Below are positions 51,049 through 61,535 of a stretch of DNA of 64,000 nt, piece after piece. The DNA is taken from positions 1 through 64,000 of the forward strand of contig NZ_BCYZ01000006.1 of NCBI RefSeq assembly GCF_001598455.1, given 5' to 3'. Below the pieces are notes generated by a model that saw nothing but the letters and a program-made list of their open reading frames with translations, did not search any database and had not been told where the DNA came from. The stretch comes from Sphingomonas pruni NBRC 15498 (GTDB lineage: Bacteria > Pseudomonadota > Alphaproteobacteria > Sphingomonadales > Sphingomonadaceae). Both the position numbers and the translations under genes were made by a program. Positions within the stretch are counted from its first letter, which is position 1. Every line of letters starts with the position of its first letter.

Positions 51049-52497
51049 TCAAGCGAGCGTTGGTCGCCAATCCCAGCCGAGCGGGTCGCCGTCCATGACC
51101 TCTACCCCCGAAGCGGCGAGCTTGTCGCGGATCGCATCGGAGCGGGCAAAGTCCTTGGCAGCGCGGGCGTCGCGACGTTCGCCGAGCCGTGCGGCGATCT
51201 CGGCCTCGGTGATGGTCGCGGCCGCTGGGCGCACGCGCAGGTCCTCGCGCCTGAGGCCAGCGAGATCGAGTCCCAATACCGCATCGAAATCGGCGAGTGC
51301 GGCGAGGCGATCGGCCGGCGCTATGGACTTGTCGCCGAGCAACTCGTCGAGGACGACCAGTGCCTTGGGCGTGTTGAGATCGTCCGACACCGCTTCGTCG
51401 AGCCGTTCGCGATAGCCCAGCGTCGACTTGGCCGAGGGTGCGGGGGGACGGTCGCGGAGTTGAGCGACGGTGATCGCCAGGCGCTTCAGCCGGGTGAGTG
51501 CTGCGGCGAGATTCTCCTCGCTGAACTCGAGCTCCGACCGGTAGTGCGCCGACAGGCACATCAGGCGATAGGCGAGCGGATGAACGCCGGCGTCGATCAG
51601 CTTCTGCAGCGTCCGGAAATCGCCCGACGACTTGGACATCTTGCCCGCGCGTTCGACGAGGAAATTGTTGTGCATCCACCAGCGCGCGCCGGTGAAGTCC
51701 GGTTGCTCGGGACAATCGCAATAGGCCTGGTTCTGCGCGATCTCGTTCGGGTGGTGGATCTCGCGATGGTCGATCCCGCCGGTATGGATGTCGAACGGCG
51801 AGCCGAGATATTTCTCGCTCATCACCGAGCATTCGAGATGCCAGCCCGGCGCGCCACGGCCCCAGGGCGAATCCCATTCCATCTGGCGGTTCTCGCCCGG
51901 CGCCGACGTGCGCCAGATCGCGAAGTCCTGCGGATGACGCTTGCCCTCGACAGTGTCGATCCGGCCTTCGCGGACATCCTCCTGCACGCCCGCCAGCCGG
52001 CCGTAATCGGGCACCGTGGAGACGTCGAAATAGAGCCCGCTATCGAGTTGATAGCAATGTTTCGCCGCGATCTTCTCGCCGAAGGCGATCATCTCCTGGA
52101 TGTGGTCGGTGGCGACCGACCAGCGTGACGGCTCGCGGACGTTGAGGTCCTTTAGGTTCTGTTTGAACGCCGCGGTATAATGCGCCGCGATGTCCCAGAT
52201 GCTGGTCGCGTTCTTGCGCGCCGCCGCTTCCATCTTGTCGTCGCCGGCATCGGCGTCGCTGGTCAGATGGCCGACATCGGTGATGTTGATGACATGGGTG
52301 AGCGGATAGCCTTTCCACGTCAGCACGCGGCTCAGCGTATCGGTGAACACATAAGCGCGCAGATTGCCGATATGGGCGTAATTATAGACCGTGGGGCCGC
52401 ACGAATAGACGCGGATATTGGCGGGATCGATCGGCTCGAAACGCTCGAGCGAGCGCGACAGGCTGTTGTAGAGTGTGAGTGGGGCGCCATGCGACAT
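51049..52497 (-). CDS. cysS: cysteine--tRNA ligase
   Basis: A 482-residue class I tRNA synthetase. ATP-binding HIGH motif is YNYAHIGNLRAY; zinc cysteine in SCGPTVYN; the KMSKS motif is GKMSKSSGDF. The central GGIDHREIHHPNEIAQ is typical. Charges tRNA-Cys. It lies in a minus-strand run of unrelated housekeeping genes. Confidence 0.97.
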   Translation of the reverse strand: MSHGAPLTLYNSLSRSLERFEPIDPANIRVYSCGPTVYNYAHIGNLRAYVFTDTLSRVLTWKGYPLTHVINITDVGHLTSDADAGDDKMEAAARKNATSIWDIAAHYTAAFKQNLKDLNVREPSRWSVATDHIQEMIAFGEKIAAKHCYQLDSGLYFDVSTVPDYGRLAGVQEDVREGRIDTVEGKRHPQDFAIWRTSAPGENRQMEWDSPWGRGAPGWHLECSVMSEKYLGSPFDIHTGGIDHREIHHPNEIAQNQAYCDCPEQPDFTGARWWMHNNFLVERAGKMSKSSGDFRTLQKLIDAGVHPLAYRLMCLSAHYRSELEFSEENLAAALTRLKRLAITVAQLRDRPPAPSAKSTLGYRERLDEAVSDDLNTPKALVVLDELLGDKSIAPADRLAALADFDAVLGLDLAGLRREDLRVRPAAATITEAEIAARLGERRDARAAKDFARSDAIRDKLAASGVEVMDGDPLGWDWRPTLA

Positions 52498-52559
52498 GCG
52501 CGGGGCTTAGCGGGGCGGGCAGGGGGCCGCAACCGGAGCGGCGTGCGGCCGAGGCGCGC

Positions 52560-53378
52560 CTAAATCTGGTGCGTTGGCGCGGGTGTGCCGTCGGACCATG
52601 TGCAGGCTCCCAGCAGTAGAACCGACAAGGGCGGGAGGGCAGCGGTTTCGGCTGCGTGGTCCGGTGTCGCGAACCGGTAATTGCCGCCGAAGACGGGCGA
52701 ACCGGGCGCGTTGGCGCCCCAAGTGTCGCCGTCCTTGAAGGGGATGAAGAACATGACGTGCGCCATATCGTGGTCACCGTCATCGGACAGGTAAGAGGAT
52801 TTCGACATCATGTACGACATCGCGCCCGGCGCCAGCGGCGGGATCTCCTTGGTGCGCAGTGCGGTTTTGATGCGCTCCATGATTTCAGCATCGGTCCGGC
52901 CGGCGAGCGTCATGGCAGTACGGAGTTTGGCGAGCGGCGCGATCGAACGGGCTGCCTGCGGATTCTGGCATTCCGCGGCGCGGATTTTTGGGTTCCAACG
53001 TTCGGGCCAATCCGGCGCGCCGCTGAAACTGCGGGATACCATGCAGACGAAGCCGTTGGAGCCGGTGACTGCGGTTTCATAGCCGGAGCGCGTCAGGACC
53101 AGGATGGTCGCGTCCTTGGAAATCGATTCGGGCGCCGCGCTCCTTGCCAGGGCAATCTCCTGATTACGGTCCATGAGGTAGGCGTCGACAGGCGCCATGC
53201 GGGGATAGGATGTTTTCTGATCCGCTGCGGTGCCCGCCGACACGGCGAACAACGCGGGCGCGGTGATCGTCAGCATGGCCGCGAGCCTGCCCAGCGATCT
53301 CGCCATCTTCTTCGCGGTCGCCTTTAACCAGCCGCGTCCATTGTCGCCGGCGGCGTTCGGGAATCTCATTACACGCAT
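52560..53378 (-). CDS. exported hypothetical protein
   Basis: A 272-residue protein with a signal segment (LAAMLTITAPALFAVSAGTAADQ). The mature part holds DATILVLTRSGYETAVTGSNGFVCMVSRS, SIAPLAKLRTAMTLAGRTDAEIMERI and the Pro/Asp-rich SYMMSKSSYLSDDGDHDMAHVMFFIPF. I do not recognise a family with certainty. Several in-frame ATG codons exist at the N terminus; I used 53378, but the signal segment fits better with 53369 or a later one. Confidence 0.65.
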   Translation of the reverse strand: MRVMRFPNAAGDNGRGWLKATAKKMARSLGRLAAMLTITAPALFAVSAGTAADQKTSYPRMAPVDAYLMDRNQEIALARSAAPESISKDATILVLTRSGYETAVTGSNGFVCMVSRSFSGAPDWPERWNPKIRAAECQNPQAARSIAPLAKLRTAMTLAGRTDAEIMERIKTALRTKEIPPLAPGAMSYMMSKSSYLSDDGDHDMAHVMFFIPFKDGDTWGANAPGSPVFGGNYRFATPDHAAETAALPPLSVLLLGACTWSDGTPAPTHQI

Positions 53379-53537
53379 CGTCCTGCCTCCTCGTCGATGC
53401 CGCCCCTGGGGGAGCGGCATTCGAACGACGAGCGAAGCAGGCGAAAATCGACACTGTCGTCGGAATTTTTTATTCGATGCGTTGACGCCAGTCGTAATAT
53501 TGCTTGGTCTGACTGATCGGCAATGGGCAGGCCGTCG

Positions 53538-54200
53538 TTAGGCCGACAGGCGGGAGCTACCCTCCGTATCGCGGACCAGTTCGAGTTCGCGACTGACGAT
53601 CCCCTGCAACCGCTCGCACAGGGGAAGATAATCGCGGCCCCGCTGCGCTTCCATGACGATCGTCTGGCAAAGGCCGCCGCCCAGTGTCAGGATCAGGTCG
53701 GCGAGTTCGGACCGGGCCGTTTCGCGGTCCTCCCCGGGTGCCCATGCCGCCAGCGCGGCCGTCAGCGCGCTCTTCACGCTCGCGCTGATGTCCTCCTGCA
53801 GCCGCGCGACGCGTGGATTGCGCGACGATTCTGCCATGATCTCCGGCATCAACCGATAGCCTTCGATGTCCTCGTCGCAGGAAACGAAGGCCAGGATCCA
53901 TTCGCGGATCGCCGCCATGTCGCCGGCGTCGATCGCGCGTTGCAGCGTGGCTTCGTCGAGGAATTGGGAGAGGTCGCGAAACGCGATCGCGGCGATGATA
54001 TCCTCCTTCGAGGAGAAATCGCGATAGATCTGGCCGACCTTGATTCCCGATGCGACCGCGATCTGCGCCACGCCGGTCCCGTGGAATCCGTTCTGGATGA
54101 ACAAGCGGCGCGAGGTGTCGAGAATGAGTTGCCGGCGCTCCGCCGCCCGTCCGGCGGTGGCGGTGGGCAACAGGCCCCAGCAGTCCAACATCGTCGACAT
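53538..54200 (-). CDS. TetR-family repressor of the RND efflux operon
   Basis: A 220-residue regulator with a TetR helix-turn-helix (FHGTGVAQIAVASGIKVGQIYRDFSSKEDIIAAIA) and helical C-terminal domain (GLCQTIVMEAQRG). It is divergent from the efflux operon, and a perfect 20-bp palindrome lies between them. By analogy with AcrR/TtgR it represses the pump until a toxic compound binds. Confidence 0.92.
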   Translation of the reverse strand: MSTMLDCWGLLPTATAGRAAERRQLILDTSRRLFIQNGFHGTGVAQIAVASGIKVGQIYRDFSSKEDIIAAIAFRDLSQFLDEATLQRAIDAGDMAAIREWILAFVSCDEDIEGYRLMPEIMAESSRNPRVARLQEDISASVKSALTAALAAWAPGEDRETARSELADLILTLGGGLCQTIVMEAQRGRDYLPLCERLQGIVSRELELVRDTEGSSRLSA

Positions 54201-54253
54201 TCTTCAATCCTCGGCTTGACTTACATCAGTTGTTCGCAGTAGCAGCATTTTTT

Positions 54254-54273
54254 GTGAGTGAACGTTCACTCAC
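54254..54273. promoter_or_regulatory. TetR operator, perfect 20-bp palindrome
   Basis: GTGAGTGAACGTTCACTCAC is a perfect palindrome between the TetR gene and the efflux operon. Size and symmetry fit TetR operators. It begins 54 bases from the TetR start and ends 25 bases before the adaptor gene start, so one site can control both. Confidence 0.8.
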
Positions 54274-54297
54274 ACAGCATATATCAATGGGGTCGGT

Positions 54298-55467
54298 ATG
54301 TCACTAATCCGCAACGCGCTCCCCGCGATCGCGCTCGTGTCGCTTGCCGCTTGCGGACAGGGTGCGCAGCAGCCCCCGGGACAGGGCGCGCCGCCGGTCG
54401 GATATGTGATCGTGAAGGAGCAGCCGGTGACGCTGACCACCGAGCTTCCTGGCCGTACCACGGCCTACGAAACGTCGGACGTGCGGCCGCAGGTCAATGG
54501 CATCATCCTCGCCCGGTTGTTCCAGGAAGGCGACATGGTCAGCAAGGGCCAGGCGCTCTACCGGATCGACCCGGCGCCCTATCAGGCCCAGGTCGCCAAT
54601 GCCCGCGCGGCGCTGGCCAAGGCGCAAGCGGCGATCGCCTCGAGCGCCGCGCTCTCGCGTCGTTACGGCGAACTCGTCAAGATCAACGCGATTTCGCGCC
54701 AGGATTACGAGAACGCGCTGACCAGTGCCGCCCAGGCGCGCGCCGATGTCGCCGCGCAGCAGGCGGCACTGCGCAGCGCGACGATCGATCTCGCCCGCAC
54801 CACCATTCGCGCGCCGATCAGCGGGCGGATCGGCCGGTCGATCTATACCACCGGTGCGCTGGTCACCGCGTCGCAGGCCGATGCGCTGACCACCATCTCG
54901 CGGCTCGATCCCATATATGTCGACATCCAGCAATCAAGCGCCGACCTGCTCAAACTCAGGCAGCAAATCCTGTCGGGCCAGGTGGCGAGCGAAGGGCAGG
55001 CGCGCGTCAAGCTGAAGCTGGAGGACGGCTCGATCTATGGGCCCGAAGGCACGCTGCGCTTTGCCGACGTGACGGTCGATCCCAATACCGGGTCGCAGAC
55101 CATCCGCGCGCAATTCGCCAATCCCAACGGGCTGTTGCAGCCGGGCATGTATGTCCGCGCGCAACTGGCTCAGGGAACCCAGCTGCAGGGCATGCTGGTG
55201 CCGCAGCGCGGAGTAGGCCGCGACGAGCGTGGCAATGCGACCGCTCTGCTCGTCGGTCAGGGTAACAAGGTCGAGCCGCGCGTGATCAAGACCGAGCGGG
55301 TGATCGGCGATGCCTGGCTCGTCACCAGTGGGCTCAAGCCCGGCGACAAGGTGATCGTCGAGGGCGCGATGATGCTGCGTCCCGGCATGCCGGTCACACC
55401 GCAGCCGTGGAATCCCAACGCCAAGCCCGCTGCGCCGCAGCAGCCGGGCCAGGCCCAGGCGAAGTAA
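54298..55467 (+). CDS. RND efflux periplasmic adaptor (MexA/AcrA-like lipoprotein)
   Basis: A 389-residue membrane fusion protein. Lipobox ALVSLAAC with Cys19; biotinyl-lipoyl-like domain with GDMVSKGQALYRIDPAPYQAQVANARAALAKAQAAI and the symmetric TTIRAPISGRIGRSIYTTGALV; C-terminal beta-barrel with GSQTIRAQFANPNGLLQPGMYVRAQL. It connects the pump to the outer-membrane channel. Ends seven bases before the pump gene. Confidence 0.95.
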   Translation: MSLIRNALPAIALVSLAACGQGAQQPPGQGAPPVGYVIVKEQPVTLTTELPGRTTAYETSDVRPQVNGIILARLFQEGDMVSKGQALYRIDPAPYQAQVANARAALAKAQAAIASSAALSRRYGELVKINAISRQDYENALTSAAQARADVAAQQAALRSATIDLARTTIRAPISGRIGRSIYTTGALVTASQADALTTISRLDPIYVDIQQSSADLLKLRQQILSGQVASEGQARVKLKLEDGSIYGPEGTLRFADVTVDPNTGSQTIRAQFANPNGLLQPGMYVRAQLAQGTQLQGMLVPQRGVGRDERGNATALLVGQGNKVEPRVIKTERVIGDAWLVTSGLKPGDKVIVEGAMMLRPGMPVTPQPWNPNAKPAAPQQPGQAQAK

Positions 55468-55473
55468 CCCTCC

Positions 55474-58400
55474 ATGTCCCGTTTCTTCATCGACCGGCCG
55501 ATCTTCGCCTGGGTGATCGCGATCGTCCTGATGCTGGCCGGCATCATCGCGATCCGGTCGTTGCCGATCGCGCAATTTCCCAGCATCGCGCCGCCGGCGA
55601 TCTCGATCACCGCGACCTATCCGGGCGCGGACGCGCAGACGCTGGAAAATACGACGACCCAGATCATCGAGCAGCAGATGAAGGGGTTGGACCACCTTCG
55701 CTATTTCTCGTCCTCGTCCTCCTCGGCCGGTACCGTCACCGTCACGCTGACCTTCGAACAGGGGACCAATCCCGACATCGCGCAGGTCCAGGTCCAGAAC
55801 AAGCTGCAGGCGGCGACGCCGCTCCTGCCGCAGGAAGTCCAGCAGCAGGGCATCCAGGTCGCCAAGGCGACCCAGAACTTCCTGATGTTCATCGGCCTCT
55901 ATTCGGAAAATGGCGCACATGACGGCAAGGACCTTGCCGATATCGTCGCCACCAAGGTGCAGGATCCGCTCAGCCGGGTGAACGGCGTCGGCGATACGCA
56001 ATTGTTCGGCTCGCAATATGCGATGCGAATCTGGGTCGATCCGCTCAAGCTCAACAATTACGCGCTGACGATGACCGATGTGATGACCGCGGTCCGCGCC
56101 CAGAACGCGCAGGTCTCGGCCGGCCAGGTCGGCGGGTTGCCGGCGCCCAAGGAGCAGATGCTCAACGCGACCGTTTCGGTCCAGTCGCGCCTGAACACGC
56201 CCGAGCAATTCGCGCAGATCCGGCTGAAGAGCAGCGCCGACGGATCGGTGGTGCGGCTGGGCGATGTCGCGCGGGTCGAATTGGGCGCCGAGAATTACGG
56301 GTTCGACGCGCAATATAACGGCAAGCCGGCGACCGGTATCGGCATCAAGCTGGCGCCGGGCGCCAATGCGCTCAGCACGGTCGAAGCGGTGAAGGCGAAG
56401 GTCGACGAGGTCGCCAAGCAATTCCCGTCCGACGTGAAGGTCATCTACCCCTATGACACCACGCCGTTCGTACGGTTGTCGGTGGAGCATGTCGTCGAGA
56501 CTTTGGTCGAGGCGGTGGTCCTCGTCTTCCTGGTGATGTTCCTGTTCCTCCAGAACTTTCGTGCCACGCTGATCCCGACGATCGCCGTGCCGGTCGTGCT
56601 GCTGGGGACCTTCGGGGTGATGGCGCTGACCGGGTTCAGCATCAACACGCTGACTTTGTTCGGTATGGTGCTGGCGATCGGCCTGCTGGTCGACGACGCG
56701 ATCGTCGTGGTCGAGAATGTCGAGCGCCTGATTACAACCGAGGGGCTCAGTCCCAAGGACGCCGCGCGCAAGTCGATGGATGAGATCAGCAGCGCGCTGG
56801 TCGGGATCGGCCTGGTCCTGTCGGCAGTGTTCCTGCCGATGGCGTTCTTCGGCGGGTCGACCGGCGTGATCTATCGCCAGTTCTCGCTGACGATCGTGTC
56901 GGCAATGGCTTTGTCGGTGATGGTCGCGTTGATCCTGACGCCCGCTTTATGCGCGACCATCCTGAAGCCGCACGACCCGAGCAAGGCGACAGGCGATGGC
57001 CTGCTGGCCCGCTTTTTCCGCTGGTTCAACGACAAGTTCGAACGCGGCCAGGTCCGGTACGAAAAAGGCGTGCGCTCTACCGCGCGCGGCTGGAAGCGCT
57101 CTATGCTGATCTACGCGCTCGTCGTGATCGGCATGGGGCTGCTGTTCTGGCGCTTGCCGACCGGCTTCCTGCCCGACGAAGACCAGGGCTATGTCATCGC
57201 CATCGTTCAGGGACCGTCGGGCGCGACCACCAGCCGCACCGCCAAGGGTCTCGACCTGGTCCGAAACCATTTCCTGCAGGACGAGAAGGCAAACGTCCAA
57301 GGCGTCTTCACCGTCAATGGCTTCAGCTTCGCCGGCGCCGGTCAGAATAGCGGCATCGCCTGGATCCCGCTCAAGCCCTGGTCGGAACGCAAGGGCGGGC
57401 AGAACAGTGCTGCGGCCATTTCCGGCCGGGCGATGGGGACCTTCTCGCAATATAAGGACGGGATGATCTTCGCGATCGTGCCGCCCGCGGTATCCGAACT
57501 CGGCAACGCGACCGGCTTCGACCTGCAGTTGGTCGATACCGGAGCGATCGGCCATGACCGGCTGATCCAGGCCCGCAACATGATGCTGGGCATGGCGTCG
57601 CAGGATAAAAGGCTGGTCGGCGTGCGGCCGAACTCGTTGGAGGACGCGCCGCAGCTCAAGGTGGATATCGATCAGGACAAGGCGCGTGCGCTCGGGCTCG
57701 ATCTCGGCGAGGTGAACTCGACCATCTCCGCGGCATGGGGCGGCGCCTATATCAACGACTTCATCGACCGCGGCCGCGTGAAGCGCGTCTATATCCAGGC
57801 CGACGCGCCGTTCCGGCTCAAGCCCGAAGATATCGGCAGCTTCTACGTGCGTTCCAACAACGGCCAGATGGCGCCCTATACCGCTTTCTCGACGTTGGAC
57901 TGGGCGCAGGCGCCGGTGCAGCTGACGCGCTATAACGGTCAGCCGGCGATCGAAATCCAGGGGGCGCCCGCGCCCGGCGTGGCGTCTGGCGCGGCGATGA
58001 AGGCGATGGAAGCCATCCATGCCAAGCTGCCTCCCGGCACCGCGCTCGAATGGACCGGTCTGTCCTATGAAGAGCGGCTGTCGGGCGGGCAGGCGCCGGC
58101 GCTCTATGCATTGTCGCTGCTGATCGTGTTCCTGTGCCTTGCCGCGCTGTACGAAAGTTGGTCGGTGCCGATCTCGGTGCTGCTGGTCGTACCGCTCGGC
58201 GTTCTCGGTGCGTTGCTTGCCGCGACCATCACCGGGCTCAACAACGACATCTATCTTCAGGTCGGCCTGATCACGACGATCGGCGTGTCGGCGAAGAACG
58301 CGATCCTGATCGTCGAGTTCGCCGAGGAGAAGATGCGCGACGGACTCGGCGCGTTCGAAGCGGCGGTCGCGGCGGCCAAGCTGCGGCTGCGCCCGATCCT

Positions 58401-58641
58401 GATGACCAGCTTTGCCTTCGTCTTCGGCGTGTTCCCGCTGGCGATCGCGGCCGGCGCCGGGGCCGGCGGGCAGCATGCCATCGGCCGCGCAGTCGTGGGC
58501 GGCATGTTATCTGCCACCATCCTCGCCATCTTCTTCGTGCCGATGTTCTTCGTAGTCGTGCTGCGCCTGTTCGGCCGGCACGGCGAACGCGACACGACAA
58601 CTGACAGCGATGCCGGTGCGGTCGCGCCGCAGGGAGCCTGA
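55474..58641 (+). CDS. RND multidrug efflux transporter (AcrB/MexB family, HAE1)
   Basis: A 1055-residue proton-driven pump with twelve spans. N-terminal [17 protein letters not shown], proton-relay Asp pair in [16 protein letters not shown], Lys in the later [14 protein letters not shown], and the two large periplasmic loops with the porter domain ([15 protein letters not shown]). Substrates are likely hydrophobic drugs, solvents or plant compounds. Operon position and TetR control support a regulated efflux system. Confidence 0.96.
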   Translation: MSRFFIDRPIFAWVIAIVLMLAGIIAIRSLPIAQFPSIAPPAISITATYPGADAQTLENTTTQIIEQQMKGLDHLRYFSSSSSSAGTVTVTLTFEQGTNPDIAQVQVQNKLQAATPLLPQEVQQQGIQVAKATQNFLMFIGLYSENGAHDGKDLADIVATKVQDPLSRVNGVGDTQLFGSQYAMRIWVDPLKLNNYALTMTDVMTAVRAQNAQVSAGQVGGLPAPKEQMLNATVSVQSRLNTPEQFAQIRLKSSADGSVVRLGDVARVELGAENYGFDAQYNGKPATGIGIKLAPGANALSTVEAVKAKVDEVAKQFPSDVKVIYPYDTTPFVRLSVEHVVETLVEAVVLVFLVMFLFLQNFRATLIPTIAVPVVLLGTFGVMALTGFSINTLTLFGMVLAIGLLVDDAIVVVENVERLITTEGLSPKDAARKSMDEISSALVGIGLVLSAVFLPMAFFGGSTGVIYRQFSLTIVSAMALSVMVALILTPALCATILKPHDPSKATGDGLLARFFRWFNDKFERGQVRYEKGVRSTARGWKRSMLIYALVVIGMGLLFWRLPTGFLPDEDQGYVIAIVQGPSGATTSRTAKGLDLVRNHFLQDEKANVQGVFTVNGFSFAGAGQNSGIAWIPLKPWSERKGGQNSAAAISGRAMGTFSQYKDGMIFAIVPPAVSELGNATGFDLQLVDTGAIGHDRLIQARNMMLGMASQDKRLVGVRPNSLEDAPQLKVDIDQDKARALGLDLGEVNSTISAAWGGAYINDFIDRGRVKRVYIQADAPFRLKPEDIGSFYVRSNNGQMAPYTAFSTLDWAQAPVQLTRYNGQPAIEIQGAPAPGVASGAAMKAMEAIHAKLPPGTALEWTGLSYEERLSGGQAPALYALSLLIVFLCLAALYESWSVPISVLLVVPLGVLGALLAATITGLNNDIYLQVGLITTIGVSAKNAILIVEFAEEKMRDGLGAFEAAVAAAKLRLRPILMTSFAFVFGVFPLAIAAGAGAGGQHAIGRAVVGGMLSATILAIFFVPMFFVVVLRLFGRHGERDTTTDSDAGAVAPQGA

Positions 58642-58644
58642 TCC

Positions 58645-60072
58645 GTGACAGTTCGTCCCATCCTCGCCCTCGTGCTTGCCGGCAGCGCGCTGTCCGCTTG
58701 CAACCTCGCTCCCAAATATGTCCGGCCCTCAGGCGCCGTTCCGGCCGCGCTGCCGGAAGGTGGTATCTATCCGCGGGCCGCGACCGACGCGCCCGATGTG
58801 TCCGCGATTGGCTGGCGCGACTTCTTCACCGACGATCGCCTGCGTCAAGTGATCCAGCTCGGCCTCGACAACAATCGCGATTTGCGCCTGGCCGCGGCGA
58901 ACGTGCTCCAGGCGCGCGCGCAATATCGCGTCCAGCGCGCCGACATATTGCCCAGCATCAGCGCCAACGGGTCGGCCACCTATACGAACACCGCAGGCGC
59001 GGCCGCGAACACCGGGGGTGCAGCCGGCGGCGGTTCGTCGACGGACATCCAGTATTTCCAGGCCAATGTCGGTTTCTCGGCGTTCGAGCTCGACCTGTTC
59101 GGACGGCTGCGCAACCTCTCCAAGGCCGCGCTCGAGCAATATTTCGCGACCGAGGAAGCGCAGCGTACGACACGAATCAGCCTGATCGCCGAAATCGCCA
59201 CGGCCTGGCTGACGCTTGCGTCCGACCAGGAGCAATTGCGGCTGTCGCAGAGCACGCTCAAGACCTTCGAACAGACGCTCGACCTCACGCGCGCGCAATT
59301 CCGCATCGGCGTCGCTTCCGAACTCGAATCGCGGCAGGCCGAAACCAATTATCAGGCGGCGCGCAACGATATCGCCACGCTCCAGACCAGGGTCGCGCAG
59401 GACCAGAATGCGCTCAATCTGTTGGCCGGGACGACCGTCTCGGCCGACCTGTTGCCGGCGGCGCTTGGCGATGGCCGGGTGACTCGCGACGCCTTGCCCG
59501 CCAACCTGTCGTCGGAGGTGCTGTTGCGGCGCCCCGATGTGCTCCAGGCCGAGCATCAGTTGATTGCGCAAAACGCCAATATCGGTGCGGCGCGCGCCGC
59601 CTTCTTCCCGCGCATTTCGCTGACCGCGGCGCTGGGAACGATCAGCAGCGGGCTGACCGGGCTGTTCGGGGCGGGGACCGGCACCTACAATGTCGCCCCG
59701 TCGGTTGCGCTGCCTCTGTTCGACGCCGGCCGCAACAAGGGCAATCTCGATTACGCCAAGGCGTCGCAACAAGCGGCCGTGGCGACGTATGAGAAGACCA
59801 TCCAGACCGCGTTCCGCGAAGTTGCCGACGCCTTGGCGCAGCGCGGCACGATCGACGAGCAGGTTTCCGCCCAGACCGCGCGCGCCAATGCCGCGCAGGT
59901 CGCGGCCAAATTGTCCGACGAGCGCTATCGCGCGGGCGTCGATAGCTTCCTGGTCGCGCTCGACGCGCAGCGCACCGCCTATGCAGCGGAGCAGCAGCTG
60001 GTCACGACGCGGACGAGCCGGGCAAGCAACCTGGTCGAGTTATATCGCGCGCTCGGCGGCGGGCTTCAGTGA
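58645..60072 (+). CDS. efflux outer-membrane channel (OprM/NodT family lipoprotein)
   Basis: A 475-residue outer-membrane factor. Lipobox GSALSAC with Cys19, NLAPKYVRP directly after; repeated helices LRLAAANVLQARAQYRVQRAD and LDLTRAQFRIGVASELESRQAETNYQAARNDIA; PDVLQAEHQLIAQNANIGAARAAFFP is the family signature. It completes the three-part pump and starts four bases after the transporter gene. Confidence 0.95.
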   Translation: MTVRPILALVLAGSALSACNLAPKYVRPSGAVPAALPEGGIYPRAATDAPDVSAIGWRDFFTDDRLRQVIQLGLDNNRDLRLAAANVLQARAQYRVQRADILPSISANGSATYTNTAGAAANTGGAAGGGSSTDIQYFQANVGFSAFELDLFGRLRNLSKAALEQYFATEEAQRTTRISLIAEIATAWLTLASDQEQLRLSQSTLKTFEQTLDLTRAQFRIGVASELESRQAETNYQAARNDIATLQTRVAQDQNALNLLAGTTVSADLLPAALGDGRVTRDALPANLSSEVLLRRPDVLQAEHQLIAQNANIGAARAAFFPRISLTAALGTISSGLTGLFGAGTGTYNVAPSVALPLFDAGRNKGNLDYAKASQQAAVATYEKTIQTAFREVADALAQRGTIDEQVSAQTARANAAQVAAKLSDERYRAGVDSFLVALDAQRTAYAAEQQLVTTRTSRASNLVELYRALGGGLQ

Positions 60073-60144
60073 ACGATTAGACCACCCGCTTGCCTTTTGG
60101 CGCAATAAGCATAACCTCTCTTCGAAAATGAGGAGAGGGTGGTG

Positions 60145-60408
60145 ATGAAAGATATCGACCTCGCTACCGAAAACGGCAGCGACAAGACGATGTTGATCCT
60201 GCAAAGTCTGTTGTGCGTGTTGCGTGAAAAGAACCTGCTGACGCGGGCGGATATCGAGAATCTGTGCGAGAAAGTGGCCAGCGCGGCCGACGAGGCGCAA
60301 AATCCGTTACCCTGCTGCAGCGCGAGCGCGCTGGCAGCGGCCAGCGAGATGGGCAAGATCGGCGACTATATCGGGCGGCGCTACGGCGGAAAGCACCGCC
60401 GGAACTGA
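60145..60408 (+). CDS. small conserved hypothetical protein
   Basis: An 87-residue protein: [31 protein letters not shown], then [30 protein letters not shown]. Cys pair CC in the middle. The start ATG at 60145 follows a GAGGAGAGGG ribosome-like site. Unknown function. Confidence 0.65.
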   Translation: MKDIDLATENGSDKTMLILQSLLCVLREKNLLTRADIENLCEKVASAADEAQNPLPCCSASALAAASEMGKIGDYIGRRYGGKHRRN

Positions 60409-60562
60409 GTCGGCGCGCCGGACGCACGCTTCACGGCTGTGGCGATCCCGCAACAGCCGACTCGCTTGCCTTTTGCCGAACCCGCTGTTAGGAGCCGCGC
60501 ACTTCACGCCCGGACTTTGTCTGGGGCGGCCATATCCATTTGATCTGGAGTTGACGGGTTTT

Positions 60563-60769
60563 ATGCAAATCATCGTGCGCGATAACAATGTCGATCAGGC
60601 GCTTCGGGCTCTCAAGAAGAAGCTCCAGCGCGAAGGCGTGTATCGCGAGATGAAGCTGCGCCGTCATTACGAGAAGCCCAGCGAGAAGCGTGCGCGCGAG
60701 CGTGCCGCCGCCGTTCGCCGCGCGCGCAAGCTCGAGCGCAAGCGGATGGAGCGCGACGGGGCCAAGTAA
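60563..60769 (+). CDS. rpsU: 30S ribosomal protein S21
   Basis: A 68-residue basic protein: [55 protein letters not shown]. Full S21 signature and length; part of the small ribosomal subunit. The upstream frame is open but the ATG at 60563 is the standard start. Confidence 0.95.
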   Translation: MQIIVRDNNVDQALRALKKKLQREGVYREMKLRRHYEKPSEKRARERAAAVRRARKLERKRMERDGAK

Positions 60770-60880
60770 GGCCTTTATCGTCGTTCGCATGGGGGCTTGC
60801 TAGGCGCGGCCCCCGGACCTACCGAGAACAGCGTGTCCCGGCCGCGGTCGTACGCGGCCTATCCGTCGAGGCTTGCTCCC

Positions 60881-61525
60881 ATGTCCGTGACCGCCGTTCC
60901 CCTTCAGCCCGTCAAGCGCAGCTATATCTGGCTGCTGTGGATCGGCATCGCCGTCGCGGTGATCGCCGCTTTCCTGCTCGCGCGCCAGGGCGACGATCTG
61001 TTCACCAGGTCGCAACGCGGCTGGGGCGTCAAGACGACGTCGTCAGGCCTCAAATACGAAGTGCTCAAGCCGGGCACGGGCGCCTCGCCGACGGACACCG
61101 ACGTCGCGCTGGTCCAGTATGAAGGCCGCCTGCGTAACGGCAAGGTCTTCGACAAGTCGCAGCAGCCGATGCCGATGCCGGTCAAGGGCGTCGTCCCGGG
61201 TTTCAGCGAAGCGCTGAAGCTGATGCACAAGAACGAAAAGATCCGTGTCTGGATTCCCGCGAGCCTTGCTTATGGCGCGCAGGACCAGAAGGATCAGCAG
61301 GGCAATGTCGTCCTGCCGGCGAATTCGCCGTTGATGTTCGATATCGAACTCAAGGACTTCCTGCCGCAGTCGGTTGTCGAACAATATCAGCGGCAGATGC
61401 AGATGATGAACGGCGGTGGTGCCGGCGGCATGGGCGGTCCCGGTGGGCCGGGCGGCGCGCCTGGCGGTGCCGGTGGTCCGCCCCCGGGCGCTGGCGAAAG
61501 CCTCGTCCCTCCTCCAGGACAGTGA
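60881..61525 (+). CDS. FKBP-type peptidyl-prolyl isomerase, membrane-anchored (copy 1)
   Basis: A 214-residue protein: an N-terminal membrane anchor (SYIWLLWIGIAVAVIAAFLLA), FKBP domain (GLKYEVLKPGTGASPTDTDVALVQYEGRL, FDKSQQPMPMPVKGVVPGFSEALKLM, LAYGAQDQ, LMFDIELKDF) and a Gly/Pro/Met-rich tail after about residue 175. It should speed proline isomerisation in exported proteins. First of three tandem copies. Confidence 0.93.
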   Translation: MSVTAVPLQPVKRSYIWLLWIGIAVAVIAAFLLARQGDDLFTRSQRGWGVKTTSSGLKYEVLKPGTGASPTDTDVALVQYEGRLRNGKVFDKSQQPMPMPVKGVVPGFSEALKLMHKNEKIRVWIPASLAYGAQDQKDQQGNVVLPANSPLMFDIELKDFLPQSVVEQYQRQMQMMNGGGAGGMGGPGGPGGAPGGAGGPPPGAGESLVPPPGQ

Positions 61526-61535
61526 ACCAATAAAC

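Noticed and set aside
54934-56490. Long minus-strand frame over adaptor and pump genes
   Set aside because: Antisense shadow; His/Arg/Asp-rich composition typical for reversed GC-rich codons.
56947-58476. Long minus-strand frame inside the RND pump gene
   Set aside because: Antisense shadow of a conserved transporter.
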